From: Cryptomeria japonica
Lineage: Eukaryota > Streptophyta > Pinopsida > Cupressales > Cupressaceae
Direction of reading: 5' to 3'
Assembly (NCBI RefSeq): GCF_030272615.1
Contig: NC_081414.1
Span: 662,606,438-662,670,437 of the forward strand
Length of the DNA stretch: 64,000 nt
Of the stretch, positions 12,501 through 25,200 are shown piece by piece. The notes beneath the pieces are model-generated. The model was not told where the DNA came from. It did no database searches and saw only the letters and a program-made list of their open reading frames with translations. Position 1 is the stretch's first letter. The number at the start of each line of letters is the position of its first letter. The translations under genes were made by a program, and so were the position numbers.

Positions 12501-12826
12501 TATCCATAGAACCAAATCCAATTTTAAGTTTTCTCACAAGTTATGACATCGATCCAGAACAAAGGATAACAATGTGACACTAGGTTGTTAGCCCAATATT
12601 AGGGCCCAAAATGGACATTAGCATACCTAAAGGATTCTAGTGTACCTAGAGGAATAAGGTGTGTTACACTAGTGTTCCTTTGTAATTTTTATGTCCTGTC
12701 AAGGTGACATAGTCCCTTGTTGGTTCCCTAGTCCCATGTTTATGTTTAGTAGGGTTTTGGTGGCTCTAGAGGTAGAGTTTGAGAATGTAAAAGTTTTTGT
12801 TAGGTATTGGAGAGTCAAGAGAACCT
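9600..12826. other. AT-rich stretch without a gene
   Basis: No convincing coding frame, tRNA or rRNA is visible here. Short open frames at 10754-11014 (plus) and around 10970-11176 (minus) have biased composition and no known motif. The sequence style (long T-rich, G-poor runs, TG-rich words) is that of an old LTR or LTR-internal noncoding region. I could not find a matching second copy in the window. The Copia element begins at 12827. Confidence 0.5.
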
Positions 12827-14124
12827 TGTCTTGGAAACAAAAATGAAGGAAAAATGAGAGTGGGGGGGGGGCATGAATCAATTTTCACCAGATTATCAAA
12901 CATAACCTTAACTACAAATTCGATAAACTGCAACAACAAAAAAAATAAAAATTGATAGCATAACACACAACACCAAGATTTTGACATGGGAAATCTAGTT
13001 AAGGGAAAAACCATAGTGGGAACCTGCACACAATTAGATGATACTCTATAGAATTATGTGAAAATATTACAATGGAGAATGCACATGCATTCAGACACAA
13101 TGCCTAGAGCTCATTGCTCAAAATAAGATGACCCAGAAGGATACAACCCTCAGGGAAGGTTCACTACCTTACAATAATGATCAGACTATAATCTAGATTA
13201 CATGAACTGCAAATATAGCATCTCCTTATGCCTGATGACAGTTTTGGTTAAGTACATTTGTTTTCCCTACAACAATCTTTGATCAATACACCTCACCGAA
13301 TGATAAATTCACTCAAGCACCACATACACAAATCTCTAATAATACAAACACAACACTGATACACAATTTGTATGACTTCATCACCTATATATACAATTCA
13401 TCAATCTTGACAACAAGGTCGAATAAACCCTCAACTCACAATTACAAAATTAAATCACATGATACAAAGATAAACCACCAGACCAATATAATAATATACA
13501 TGATATAACATGGACTTAAATCAAATTCTCAAATAGGCTATACCACCAAGAATACCACATAACACGAAGAATATCATCGGATCAACAAAATCACCAATAC
13601 CACACACAAGGATCAATGCAGACCATCAAAACAAATAGGACATGATTAGGAAACACAAACAAGCACATTAGAACCATCTGCAATAGCTGCACCAACACCA
13701 CTTATCAAATCTTCATCGATCAACATTTGAAACTCAAGAACACTCAAACAACAACTCAAACTAGAAAGATAGCTTGCGGAGGACCAAATCACAAACCATC
13801 CAAAATTTAGATACACATGAACATCCCAAACAATCTCCCAAAATCATAACTCAATATCTAATCACACCAGAATATACCAGAGGAAATATCGAACTTTGGA
13901 AAGCACTGATCATAAAAGACAAACTGCAAACCAGATCATATGATATGATCAATTAAGCTTTCATATCACTGAAATTAATACAAAAGGATGTAATGATATA
14001 AGAAATACTCCATAAACCTAATCATGATCTCAATAAACCAATCTGCAATCACCGAAGCAATAAATCACAAGAATATGTTGACATCAATGACAACAACATA
14101 TCCTAGCAACAACAATGTCCAACA
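12827..14124 (-). repeat. 3' LTR of the Copia element
   Basis: It matches 18680-20017 over its whole length with scattered differences. On the plus strand it ends CAACAATGTCCAACA. It holds a TATATATA box near 13385 (minus orientation), a run of ten G at 12862-12871, and the GGGAAAAACCATAGTGGGA block around 13003. The left end is less sharp than that of the 5' copy. Confidence 0.88.
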
Positions 14125-14140
14125 ATCTCCCCCCTTGACA
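14125..14140 (-). other. Polypurine tract of the Copia element
   Basis: On the minus strand TCAAGGGGGGAGAT lies immediately before the TGTTGG start of the 3' LTR, as expected for a plus-strand primer. Confidence 0.8.
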
Positions 14141-14536
14141 TTGATGGAAACATATGGCTATGAAAAACAATCACTGCGAAGAAAGAAAACATCTCCAAAA
14201 AAATCCCCCTAAGACTAAGCTCACCAACAACACATAAGACAATTTTTCACATGCTTTCTCTTCCCCTTTGACATCAATGACAAAGGTTCTCAAAAAAGAA
14301 AACCAAAATATCCCCCTTAGATAAACAAATTAGCTCAACTGAACCACAAACAAACTATTCCACCAGAGAAGTAGTATAAACTCATCAATCCGGACAAGAA
14401 GATAAGACTGTGAAGTCCACCGGATTGATGCAACTCAATGCATCTAGTTACCATCAGGAAGGGTGGATACCCCTAACTTGTCTCTCAAGTAGATAAATGT
14501 ATCTGTAGGCAAAGGCTTTGTGAAAATATCAATTAT

Positions 14537-15061
14537 TTATTCCTTTGTAGACATATACTCCAACTTCTCTTCCTCTTCACTGACTTTTTCTCTCAAGAAA
14601 TGATACTTGATTGATACATGTTTAGTCTTTGAATGTTGCACTGGTTTCTTTGACATATTAATAACACTGGAATTATCACAATATATTACAATAGGCTCAT
14701 CATAGATAACTCTGATATCCTTCAACATTTGTTTCATCCAAACTATCTGAGTGCAATAACTAGCAGCAACAATGCACTTAGCTTCAATAGTAGACAGGGA
14801 AATTGAATCTTGTTTCTTACTTTCCCATGAAACCAATCTCTTACCCAAAAAGAATGCACCACCAGAGGTACTCTTTTGGTCATCAACATCACCATCCCAA
14901 TTAACATTAGTGTAGGCACATAACATGAAATCATCATTCTTAGTGTACCGCAAACCATAATCCATAGTTCCTTTCAGATATCTAAATATCCTCTTTACAA
15001 TAGTGACATGAATCTCTTTCGGATTAGCTTGATATCTAGCAGCCATACACACGACATGCAT
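14537..15061 (-). pseudogene. Copia pol, RNase H domain
   Basis: Open for 174 codons. It contains the Copia C-terminal signature: RYLKGTMDYGLRY, then YTNVNWDGDVDDQKSTSG (normally DADWAGD...RKSTSG), SWESKKQDSISLSTIEAKC (normally SxKQxxVxLSSxEAEY) and VIYCDNSSVINMSKKPVQHS (CDN box). The RNase H removes RNA from the RNA-DNA hybrid. The first aspartate of DADW is asparagine here and EAEY is EAKC, so activity is unlikely. It is the last domain before the 3' LTR. Confidence 0.92.
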
Positions 15062-16058
15062 AATATCAGGTTTAGTCTAAGTTAGGTAGAGAAGTCCACC
15101 AACCATATATCTATACAAGGTCTGATTAGCTTTCAAAGATTCATCATTTCTTGATAATTTGCAGCCATTCACCATGAATCTTCTAACCCAGACTTCTTCA
15201 ACAATTCTTTCACATATTTAGCTTGAGATATAAAAATGCCTTTTCCAGTCTGTGAAATCTACAAACCTAAGAAAAACTTCATCTCTCCTATCATAGACAT
15301 TTCAAATTCTTTCTGCATATCACTGACAAACTTCATACTCAAGTTAGCATCTCCTCCAAAGATAATGCCATCAACAAAAACTTAACAATCAAAATGTTAT
15401 CATTCTCAATTTTTAGATATAGATTACTATCAATAGTACCTTTATTAAATCCCAATTTTAGAAAATACTTATCCAATCTAGCATACCGGGCTCTAGGGGC
15501 TTGTTTCAATCCATAAAGAGCTTTCTTCAGTTTGCATACCATGTCTCCATCATCTGATAATGAAAATCCATTAGGTTGCTCAATGTAGACTTCTTCTTCA
15601 AGATCACCATTCAAAAAGGCTGATGTGACATCCATCTGATATACCTTGAAATCCTTGTAGGCAACATATGCAAGCAACAATCTAACAATTTTAAGTCTAG
15701 CTACCAGAGTAAAAGTCTCCTCATAATCAATTCCTTCTTTCTGTGAATATCCTTTGCATACCAGTCTTGATTTGTTTCTAACAACTTCACTAACTTCATT
15801 TAATTTTTTCCTGAATACCTATTTAGTACCAATCACATTCTTGTCTTTAGGTCTAGGCACAAGTTCCCATGTGTTATTCTTTTCAATTTGATTCAATTTT
15901 TCTTCCATAGCCTTCATCCAATTTTCATCTTTACAAGCCTCAACAATATCTTTAGGTTCAATTTTGGAAATCAAACATACCTCTTCAACAACTAGTCTTC
16001 TTCTAGTCGTTATGCCTTTATTTTTCTCACAAATGATATAATTTTTAGAATGATTCAA
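15062..16058 (-). pseudogene. Copia pol, reverse transcriptase
   Basis: Minus-strand blocks in order are: IEKNNTWELVPRPKDKNVIG (about 15895-15835), [19 protein letters not shown] (about 15770-15715, out of the main frame), [20 protein letters not shown] (about 15650-15590), [10 protein letters not shown] (about 15520-15490), and a catalytic box near 15375 that reads VDG after a frameshift instead of YVDD. The domain copies the element's RNA into DNA. The lost second aspartate plus frameshifts near 15375 and stops between 15060 and 15340 show inactivation. Confidence 0.9.
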
Positions 16059-16925
16059 TTTTACATACCTCAGAATCTTTTGATTATTCTAATTTTTAGG
16101 TTCCTGCACCTCTCCACTGACAATAATAATATCCAGGTTGAGAGTCTCTACCAGGTCATTCTACTTTAGTTCTTCAGTCTGATTTAGCGTTAAAACAACA
16201 TCATGATCATGATCATACCCGCATGCTTTGATCTCTTTTCCATAGTTCTCATCAACTTTCACATTTGCACTTTCCACTATCTTTCTCAATCTCTTATTGT
16301 AGCATCGGTAAGATTTTATCTTTGTAGAGTATTCCAAGAAAATTCCTTCATCACTTCATGCATAAAAATTTCTTAAATACTCATATCTCTTGATATAACA
16401 CTTGCTTCCAAAAATTCTGAAATATCTCACAGTAGGAACATGACCAAACCATAGCTCATAAGGAGTCTTACCGACATCATCTTTTATATGCACTCGGTTG
16501 AATGTGTAAACAAAAATACAACCAACTTCTCTCCAATAGATCTTTGGAACATTCCCTTCAATCAGCATAGTCCTTGCAACATCCAAGATAGTTCTATTCT
16601 TCCTTTCAACAACTCCATTCTATTGTGGAATTATAGGAATAGATAAATGTCGTCTAATCCCATGCTTCTCACAAAATGAGTCAAACTCACCGGAACAAAA
16701 TTATCCTCCTCTATCAGATCTCAGACACTTCACCTTCAGTCTTGTCTCAGTCTCAACCTTTTCTTTGAATATCTTGAATTTCTCCAATGCTTCTGCTTTT
16801 TCCCTAAAAAAGGCAACCCACATCATCATGGAATAATCATTAATAAATAACATGAAATATCTATCACCCTGCACACTTCTTATTGCAATAGGTCCACATA
16901 GGTCAGTATGCACAAGATCTAGCAA
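16059..16925 (-). pseudogene. Copia pol, integrase core and tail
   Basis: The stretch 16701-16925 starts MLDLVHTDLCGPI with the first catalytic aspartate (HTDLCGP) and ends KCLRSDRGG with the second. A stop follows directly, then HGIRRHLSIP and NGVVERKNRTI carry the catalytic glutamate (about 16620-16590). The region 16356-16586 holds KTPYELWFGHVP and LRIFGSKCY-like blocks typical of Copia. The spacer 16059-16355 is the poorly conserved integrase-to-RT linker with several stops. Confidence 0.9.
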
Positions 16926-16940
16926 TCCATCAGATGAATA

Positions 16941-17159
16941 CTACTTACTCTTGAAACAAATTCTTGTTTGCTTACCCATTTGACATTCCTTACATACCAG
17001 ATTAGCAGGCTTAACAATTTTAGGAAAATCTCTAACAAATTGAGTAGAACTGATCTTAATCATTGAGTCAAAATTAACATGACACATTCTCCTATGCCAT
17101 AACCAACTTTCATCAATCTGAGCAATCAAGTAACTATTCTCACCGACATTCAAATGCAA
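16941..17159 (-). pseudogene. Copia pol, integrase zinc-binding N-domain
   Basis: The minus-strand sequence WLWHRRMCHVNFDSM followed by CKECQMGKQ gives the HHCC zinc site (gag_pre-integrs family): H, H, then C-x-x-C. It sits between protease and integrase core as in all Copia elements. Confidence 0.9.
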
Positions 17160-17264
17160 GATACTACCTTTAGTCTTAGTTCTTGATGCAATCTCTATAC
17201 CAGAAGCATTTAGGATCTTTCATTTTCCATTCTTGAATTGCAAATCATAACCTTTGTCAACCAT

Positions 17265-17579
17265 CTATCCAACACTTAAGAGATTATGCTTCAAACCTTC
17301 AACATACAAGACATCATCATTGCTATGCTTACCATCAAAGGAAATAGAATCTCTACCACGGATCACACAAGCTTTGTCATCTCCGAATCTTACTATTCCA
17401 CTATCATATCTCTCCATAATCACAAGTTTTCTTTTATCACTGGTCATATGATGTGAACAACCATTGTTAATCACCCATTCATCTTTCTCTTCAACTTTAG
17501 TAGCTAAAGCTTTCTCCTCAATAGTGCAGCTTGTGGAATCAACAGGTACCGGTCCATCTTCATTGATAGAAATAAACAC
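17265..17579 (-). pseudogene. Copia pol, aspartic protease
   Basis: The active-site block reads EWVINNGCSHHMTSDK, where functional Copia proteases have WxxDSGCSxHM. The catalytic aspartate is replaced by asparagine and the serine by asparagine, so the enzyme that should cut the polyprotein cannot work. The following GDDKACVIRGRDSI and LYVEGLKHNLLSVG blocks are conserved in the family and lead to the integrase region. Confidence 0.9.
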
Positions 17580-17657
17580 AATTTCATCTCCTTCTGATTA
17601 TTCATCTGTAATACCTTCATCGGAAGCATAATAACAATTCTTCTGATGCTTATACTT

Positions 17658-18623
17658 TTAGTTAGATTTGCAAGGCTTATCATACTTCTCATGCTTCTCA
17701 TATCTATCATTTTTATCATGCTTATCAAATTTATCATGCCTATCATACTTAGACATTCTCTTCGGGCACCTAGAAGAAAAATGTCCTATCTTATTGCAAG
17801 AAAAGCATTTCAGAACAAATTTACCATCATACTTACCAGCTCCTTTAGGCAATCTTTGGGCAATCAATGCTTCAAGCTCATCCAATTCTCTTTCTTTCTC
17901 TTCCATCTCTCTTCTCTCTCTTTCATATTGGGATATTCAACATTCATCAGGGTCATACTTATTTCCAGATACAAATGCTCTAAATGTTGTCTCTAACTTT
18001 CCATGTGATTCACCAAACTTGCTCAGTTCCAATACAATAATATTTCCAACCAACATATCTCTTGTCATAGTAGTAACACTCTGGATCTCATCAATATCAA
18101 CTACCTTATGTTTGTAAGCAGGAGGCAATGATCTCAACACCTTAGCAACAATTTCATCTTCTTCAATGGTTCCACTAGTACATCTGATACCTAGGACAAA
18201 TTCATTCACCTTAGCCATGAAAGAGTTTATGTTCTCATCTTCTCCCATCTTCAACATCTCATACTTCCCTTTCAAACTATGCAACTTAGCAACTTTGACT
18301 TGTTGGTCTCCTTCATAAAAGGCCTCAAGCTTCTCCGAGATGTCATATGTAGTCTGAGGTCCCATCACATTAGTCATCTCAGAACCAGTCAGGATACTTA
18401 GCAATGCTTCCTTAGCTCTAATGTTATGTTCTACTTCCTTGATATCATCAACAGTAACCGGTCCATTTTGAGGAACAAAATAGGCATTCTTTGTAATCTC
18501 CTAGTAATCCTCTCTAAGACATCTCAAGTGTACCTCCATCCGGTTCTTCCATATAGCATAGTTACCTCCATCGAATCTCAAAATTTCCTTCTTAAAAATA
18601 ACACTTCCACTTCCAGTTGCCAT
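17658..18623 (-). pseudogene. Copia gag with CCHC zinc knuckle
   Basis: The start is the ATG at 18623-18621 (MATGSGSVIFKKEIL), followed by the DGGNYAIWKNRMEVHL block of Copia Gag. A stop lies near 18500. The UBN2-type capsid region is open at 17937-18404 (e.g. ISEKLEAFYEGD, MLKMGEDENINSFMAKVNEF). After a short break, 17658-17906 has an intact knuckle CFSCNKIGHFSSRC (CX2CX4HX4C), then a repetitive KYDRHDKFDKHDKNDRYEKH tail. The protein forms the particle around the RNA. It lies directly after the primer binding site. Confidence 0.9.
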
Positions 18624-18661
18624 CCCGGATCACCTCAAGTGGTCAAACTTCTTCTAGAGGA

Positions 18662-18679
18662 TCTAGGTTTGATACTAAT
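18662..18679 (-). other. Primer binding site of the Copia element (degenerate)
   Basis: Minus-strand TTAGTATCAAACCTAG follows the 5' LTR end; it resembles TGGTATCAGAGCC, the initiator-Met tRNA complement used by most plant Copia elements, with a few changes. Confidence 0.7.
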
Positions 18680-20017
18680 TGTTTGCAACAACAATGAAGG
18701 AAAACTGAGGGGGGGGGGGGGGTGAATCAATTTTAACTAGATTATCAAACTTAACCTTAAATGAAAATATGATAAACTCCAACAACAACAAAGATAAGAA
18801 AATTGATAGAACAACACATAACATCAAGATTTTGACATGGAAAACCTGGTTAAGGGAAAAACCACAGTGGGAACCTACCCACAATTAGATGATACTTTGC
18901 AATAGTATGCAAAAATATTACAATGGGGAATGCACATGCATTCAGATACACTACCTAGAGCTCACTACTCAAAATAAGATGACCCAGAAGGCTACAACCC
19001 TTTGGGAAGGTTCACCACCTTACAATAATGATTGGATTACAATCTAGATTACATGAACTGCAAATATAGCATCTCCTTATGCTTGATGATAGTTCCGATT
19101 AAGTACATTTGTCTGCCCTGCAATAATCTCTAATCAATACACCTCACTGAATGATAAATTCACTCAAGCACCACATACACAACTCTCTAATAATGCAGAA
19201 ACAATAATGATACACAATTTGTATGACTTGATCACCTATATATACAGTTCATCAATCTTGACAACAAAGTCGGCTAAACCCTCAACTCACAATTATAAAT
19301 TATATCACACGATACAAAGATCGGTCACTAGACCAATATAATGATATACATGATATAAAATGGACTTAAATCAAATGCTCAAACATGAAGCACCGCCAAA
19401 AATTACGCTAAGATCAACCGCAACACGCTACACCACCAAGAATACCACATAACACAAAGAATATCACCGGATCATCAAAATCACCAATACCATGCACAAG
19501 AACCAATGTGATGCACCAAAAAAAAATAGGACACAATTAGGAAACACCAAAAAGCACATTGGAACCATTTGCAATAGCTCCACCAACACCACTTATCAAA
19601 TCTTGATCGATCAACATCTGAAACTCAAGAACACTCAAACAACAACAACTCAGACTAGAAATATAGCTTACGAAGCACCAAATCATGAACCATCCAAAAT
19701 GTAGATACACTAAACATACCAAACAATCTTCCAAAATCATAACTCAATATCTAATCACACCGGAATATACTAGAGGAAATACCGAACTCTACAAAGCACT
19801 GATCAGAAAAACCAAACTACAAACCAGATCATATGATATGCTCAATTAAGCTTCCAAATCATTGAAATCAATGCAGAAGGATGTAATGATACAAGAAATA
19901 CTCTAGAAACCAATGAATGATCTTAATAAGCCAATCTGAAATCACTGGAGCAATAAATCACAAGAATATGTTGACATCAATGACAACAACATATCCTAAC
20001 AGCAACAATGTCCAACA
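18680..20017 (-). repeat. 5' LTR of the Copia element
   Basis: On the plus strand it runs TGTTTGCAAC...ATGTCCAACA. It contains a TATATATA box (19237-19244, minus orientation), a run of 14 G at 18709-18722 near its 3' end, and the GGGAAAAACCACAGTGGGA block near 18858. It matches 12827-14124 along its whole length. Confidence 0.9.
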
Positions 20018-20298
20018 CATTTGAGGTGGTTCAAGTGTCTTGTTAGCTAGTTTTAATGGTTTCTATTTTATCAATTTACATGTTTATGTTTGTAGGAAGA
20101 TGATCATTGCACTTAGGATTGAGGAGAAAGCCTAGTTGGTTGGGATAAGTATTGTAAGGGTGGAAACCATTTGTTGATCTTGCCTAAGGTGTCAAAAGCC
20201 TTCCCTAGTGGATGTTTGATGTTTAGGAAGTTTATTCTTCTCCTTGTGCATTTTCAAGTTGTGATCGAATGCCATATAGTTGCAATTGAGCTAGCAGA

Positions 20299-21762
20299 TG
20301 ATGAATAATGATGAACAGTAAATACCCAATAGATACTGAGAGGGGGGAGTGACTCAGTATGGACAAAAACTTCTTCAACAACTTAAACTGCAAAGACTGC
20401 ACTAATTGGTAAACAATATCACCAATCTAAATCAAGGCACTACCAGTAAAATATAGTATGACTGTAAAAGACATAAACCAGTAACATCTAGATCTTCTCA
20501 AAACCTAATATCTCATCTCAACTTCACCCATATGCTTAAGCAAGTAATACATAAAAAATACAATGACCATTGGATCAGCTTGCATTACTACTTAACAGAA
20601 AACACTAAAACATCACATGAAAAAGCATCACACATAACACACCGATTTTTCACGTGGAAACCCAACTGGGAAAAACCACGGTGGGGATGAATACCCACAA
20701 GTTGTTCTTGAACTCTTTTGAAGTTTTCTCTGTTAGGAGCCTAGTCCGGTTAAAGACTTTACAACTGGTTCTGCTAGGAACCGATCCTGCTAGGGATCAC
20801 CTGGTTAAGGGATGACTAAATACCCAGTTAGAGGTTAAAACCCTGTTAAAGGTTACCTTGTAAGAGGATTTGAAGAACTCAATGATTTTGAGTCACCCTA
20901 TTAAAGGATTTGCAAAAATCCTGTTAAAGCTACCCGGTAAAGGGATTTTCCATCTGTTGAAATAGTTAGAAGTCATCAGGTAATACACTGATCTGATAAC
21001 AACACTTAATGCCAAGGTAGATCTGCTTTAGTTTCTTTACATCTGCAATCACACTCTGTAGATCTCTGCTTACTCCTTAGGTCTGGTAAGAATCACCTCA
21101 GTACATTCATTTGCCAACAACTTCAAATAAAAATCATCATCGATCTTATAGACAATAATTAGGTCGGTGGCCAAAACCTAAAACCCTAAGCATCTAGATT
21201 AACAATACAATCGGTCCAATCTTGGCTGTTTAAACACATTACATAGGGTAAAACAATCTTGAACAAATCTTAAGATGTTCTCCATCATCCTCTCTTCATC
21301 ACTTCTGGAAGCTGATAACCCATCACACGCTCTCCACCGTTTACTAAGATTTTGTACATTCCCGAGGTAGATAAAATCAATCTTCTTCATGCAATATCCT
21401 CAAGGAGATCCTTCACACACACAAGGCTGACATGGCAACATGATCTAATCTTCATTTCAATGCTAACTCATCACAGGATGTCATCAGTCAAATCACACAG
21501 ACTTGGAATGCATCAACCGGAAACCCTGAAGCTGAGACTACCAACTGGTAGTCATATCAAATGAAACCCCAATACAAACTTTGCATATACCGGTTCACAC
21601 TCCAACATACCCGTTCACTTTTTGCATATACCGGTTCATACCATCATACCGGTTCACTTGCTAGTTTGCTTACTTCAATATACCGACTCATACTTCAGCA
21701 TATTGACATCAATGACAACATACAATCCCATCATGTCATCAAACTCTGCACATATGCCAACA
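20299..21762 (-). repeat. Copia-type LTR remnant or solo LTR
   Basis: It begins on the plus strand TGATGAATAATGATGAAC, then GATACTGAGAGGGGGGAGTGA, very like the starts at 31192 and 57369. It carries ACGTGGAAACCCAACTGGGAAAAACCACGGTGGG (20650-20683) and many CTGTTA-AGG phrases (20725-20960), and ends ATATGCCAACA. No coding follows on either side. The flanks show no clear 5-bp duplication, so a solo LTR is possible but not proven. Confidence 0.65.
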
Positions 21763-22190
21763 TCGAACTCTTTTAGGTAGTGTTGGAATTTGAGCTCAAG
21801 TTGGTTGACCTAGTATGATGTGGATTGGAGGTCAATGATTTTCTTGTGCCATCTTCACTCCATTTAATGAGAGAATGCAATCATCATATGTGTTGATCAT
21901 TTTTGAGGAGTTTCCATCCTCCCTCTTCAACCATTTTATTGTAGTGAGTAGTTTCATTGTTAGTCTTCTATTGTTGTGACCTTGCTAATGCAATTGTCTA
22001 CCCTTGTTTAGGTGTTCTTGTGTTTTGTGGTTTCCCTTAAGACACCTTGAGTGTATCTCATTCTGAAAATGTGGCATGTTGTGTCATATCTTTGGTGTTG
22101 AATTTGTTAAGTTTATCTAGAGTGTTTCAAAAAAATTATTCCAGGTTTTCTTGTCTTACTTCCTTGGGGGTTACTCGGTGGGGTATTACA
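21763..22190 (+). repeat. Probable old LTR end
   Basis: No gene is seen. The stretch ends GGGGTATTACA immediately before a primer-binding-site-like sequence at 22193, which is the expected layout of a plus-strand 5' LTR end. The LTR start was not located; it may lie upstream of the Copia insertions. Confidence 0.4.
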
Positions 22191-22192
22191 TC

Positions 22193-22206
22193 TGGTCTCA
22201 GAGCTC
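22193..22206 (+). other. Putative primer binding site
   Basis: TGGTCTCAGAGCTC matches the plant initiator-Met type site TGGTATCAGAGC with one change and sits two bases after a TTACA terminus. Confidence 0.5.
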
Positions 22207-25200
22207 ATGTTGCATCACTTGGATCTCTGGTTATGTCATTACCTTTAATGTTTCTTTTGTTGGCACATAGTTGTTTGAGTTCTTATGTTGCAAGTTAGTT
22301 GTTTAGCTAGTTGCTTGGGTGCCTTATGTGGCATTTTAGTGAGTTCATTGTGTTTGAACCAAGTAGCATGTAGTGGAGAAAAAGTACCTTCTAGGCCCCA
22401 TTTCACTTGATAGGGAAGGATAGATACCTCTATTTGAGAGCCTCTCGAGATGGTTGGTGATCAATTATTGGTGGATTGATCCTTGTGTGTGAGCTCTTGT
22501 TGGGTCTTTGTACGGTTTGGAGTGTGCATTCTTCGGTTGTAGTTGTTGTTGTTATCTTGTTTGACCTAGCATGATATGTTTGATGAGTGTATGTTGCTAA
22601 GGGTTAGTTAGACCCTTGTGTGTGCCAAGGAGTTCCTTCTAGTGTGATGGTCTCCTCAATGTTCACTTCCTACTTAGCATAGTTGGTTAGTGGCTATTGA
22701 GTGGCCCCATTTTCTCATGTGTGCTTCTTAAATGGTGTGATTGATTAATCTGTATGACTTGACTTGTAATGTCTATTGTCTAGCTCTTTTTTGAGTACTA
22801 TATGTGTATTGTGTGAGTCATTTTGTGATTTGTGAAAAATGATGAAATCACTCATGTTCTTGAGATGTTAGAAGATGTTAACATGATTGTACCTTCCTAG
22901 AATGCATTGAGTGTGAATGAGATTATGCTAGTTCATACTCATGTCTTATTGAAAATGCATGGTTACTATTGTATTTACATTGGGTGTATTGTGCATTAGT
23001 TTATTGAGGATGCAATGTGTATATGTGAAATGAAGTGTTCATAAATGAAAGACATGTAATTTACATAATAAGATCATTTGGGTTAATGAATTATGTCCCC
23101 AAATTTGTATTGAAATTGTATCCATGTGAGAACCTATATGGCTTATTTTCTTGTAGCATTGTGAAGTCTATTTGGTCCATCTATATCGTGTAACTTGTAA
23201 CTGTGGTCCATGGTTTTGTGTTGTCTCTACCTTGCATAAAGTATATTTGAGTGTTCTAAAGAGTATTTTGCACAATAGTAGCATCATTTTGATGTGGAAT
23301 AGTACCTCCATTGTATTTTTCTTGTTATATATGTGGATATCATTGTATCATATTCTATTATAATGATTCATGATGTGAATCTAGGCATGTCCCTTTTGTG
23401 GGTAGTTCTTGTATGGTTAAATGTTATTCAACCCATGTATAAATTAACATGAAAAGTGACCTTATATTGGAATAATAATAAACCTTGTTTGGGCCTTGTT
23501 TGTGAATATGCAATAAATGTGATCAAGTGTATTGTTCCCTTGTGATTGCAAATTTTCTTGTGAATGTGTTGCTCTAAGTGAGCCTAATCGATGAATTAGG
23601 TGTACCCTTGTGGATGTGTTAGAAAACCCTCTATATTTGTCTCCATGCTTAATGAAATGATTGCATTGTATTGAAGTTTTATATATCAACAAGCTGAGTA
23701 GAAAACATAGTTGCATGGATTGGTGCTTAAATGTTGTATAGTATTGGAGTCATAGATGACTTAGTTGCATGGTAATTTATTTCGTTATGCTCTTTAACAC
23801 ACCTAGGATACTATATTCTTAGGTGTTATGTAGTGGTTACTCCCTCAAATGTAAATGATATTAGTCACTTAGTTATGTGAAAGTGTTTCATGTTTGATGA
23901 ATTATTCCATGTGTTGTAAGGACAAGTATTAAATTTTTAAATTTTCTTGTGACTGGTTTAGTTACCAAACTCTTCCACCTATCTATTTTGTGACCCTTGG
24001 TCGCACTTGATTTATTGCTAAAATTATGTGAATTTCTTTGATATAGTGTGGAATTTGATAATCCTCCCTCTTTGTTTTTTTTTTCAAAATCACATGGTGG
24101 TTATTTTGAATGTTTTACATTGGTAGTCCTAATTCATGTTAAGTTTTTCTTTTTATGTTTTCTATTATGTTCATTGTGAGCCCATGGTAGTGTGTGCAAG
24201 GGAGTGCATCATAGAGATTATATTGTACCTATATGTGGTGTTAATTAGAGTAATGGTTAGATCAAAGAATCTTCTTGAATGAATTGTGGTTAAATTCCTG
24301 ACATGTGTTCAAAATTGTGAACAATATGGCTAATAATGTTTATTTTGCAAGTGTTGCATTAATTAAAGAAATGTTTAATTGCAAATTCTTTGCTCTATAT
24401 GAGTGCAAGAATTTGTTTGTGGCAGTTTCTTGGTGTGAATATCAAGTTCTCATTATGAGTGAAGTGTATTTAGATATCTCTAAATGTGGTTGTTGTATTA
24501 TTGTATGATCTTGTGATTGTTGGTAAATCATGTGCTTCATTATGCCTGATTTTGATTGATAGTGGTTTGTTGGGTGTGGCTTCATCCACCAACGATGCTT
24601 GCTTTTGTTTGTGCAACCTTAACCATATCCTCAGTGCTTTGGCACATACTATATGTATATATCATACTATATTTAAATTTGTAAAAGGTATAAGGTATAT
24701 GGGATCCACTAGTCTATTAATGTAATCAAAGAATCAAACTTATTTACAACATTAGTACATAGGAGAATAATCAATAGGCACAACTTCAAACCTATTGAAA
24801 GAGCATGACACTAATAATTTAATTATTCTTTATGCTTATTATTTATATTTGATGATAGAATGTGATAATTAGGGCTAATGAAGCAAAATTGACAATAATC
24901 AACAGGAACAAAAAGTTTTAGTTTAACTATATAGACTTTAAGTACAAATCTAAAAATAGGAGTCAGAGAGGAATATATGGCTAAAATTTGAGCTTAAAAG
25001 TGTCAAGCAATGGGGTTAGGTGACCTAATCTTGAAGGTGTCATATGTAAATATCAAAAATACTTTTGGGATTAGGATGTCACTCATAATATTCTCCTAAA
25101 ATTTTGTCAGAAATTGTTTAGTGATTGCCACTATCTAGGGATTTTTGCTTCATTAAAATTAGGTTCTCTTTATCTTAGTATGTACTTTCTAGATCCATGT

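Larger units (their letters stand above)
12827..20017 (-). mobile_element. Complete but inactive Ty1/Copia retrotransposon
   Basis: Two direct repeats of about 1.3 kb (12827-14124 and 18680-20017) flank 4.6 kb with the Copia gene order on the minus strand: gag, protease, integrase, reverse transcriptase, RNase H. On the minus strand the LTR starts TGTTGGACATTG and ends GCAAACA. A primer-binding-site-like TAGTATCAAACC follows the 5' LTR, and a purine tract (AAGGGGGGAGAT) precedes the 3' LTR. I could not find a convincing 5-bp target duplication; the left end (TGTCTTGGAAAC) has diverged. Stops, frameshifts and mutated active sites show it is dead. Confidence 0.92.

Noticed and set aside
9820-12700. 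Possible intact host gene or RNA gene in the T-rich region
   Set aside because: No exon-like frames with plausible borders and no tRNA or rRNA sequence were seen.
17646-18117. Plus-strand hydrophobic frames (116 and 149 codons)
   Set aside because: Shadows of Copia gag on the minus strand, where the zinc knuckle is intact.
12827-20017. A 5-bp target duplication for the Copia element
   Set aside because: The left flank (AACCT) and right flank (CATTT) do not match; the left LTR end is altered, so no duplication is claimed.
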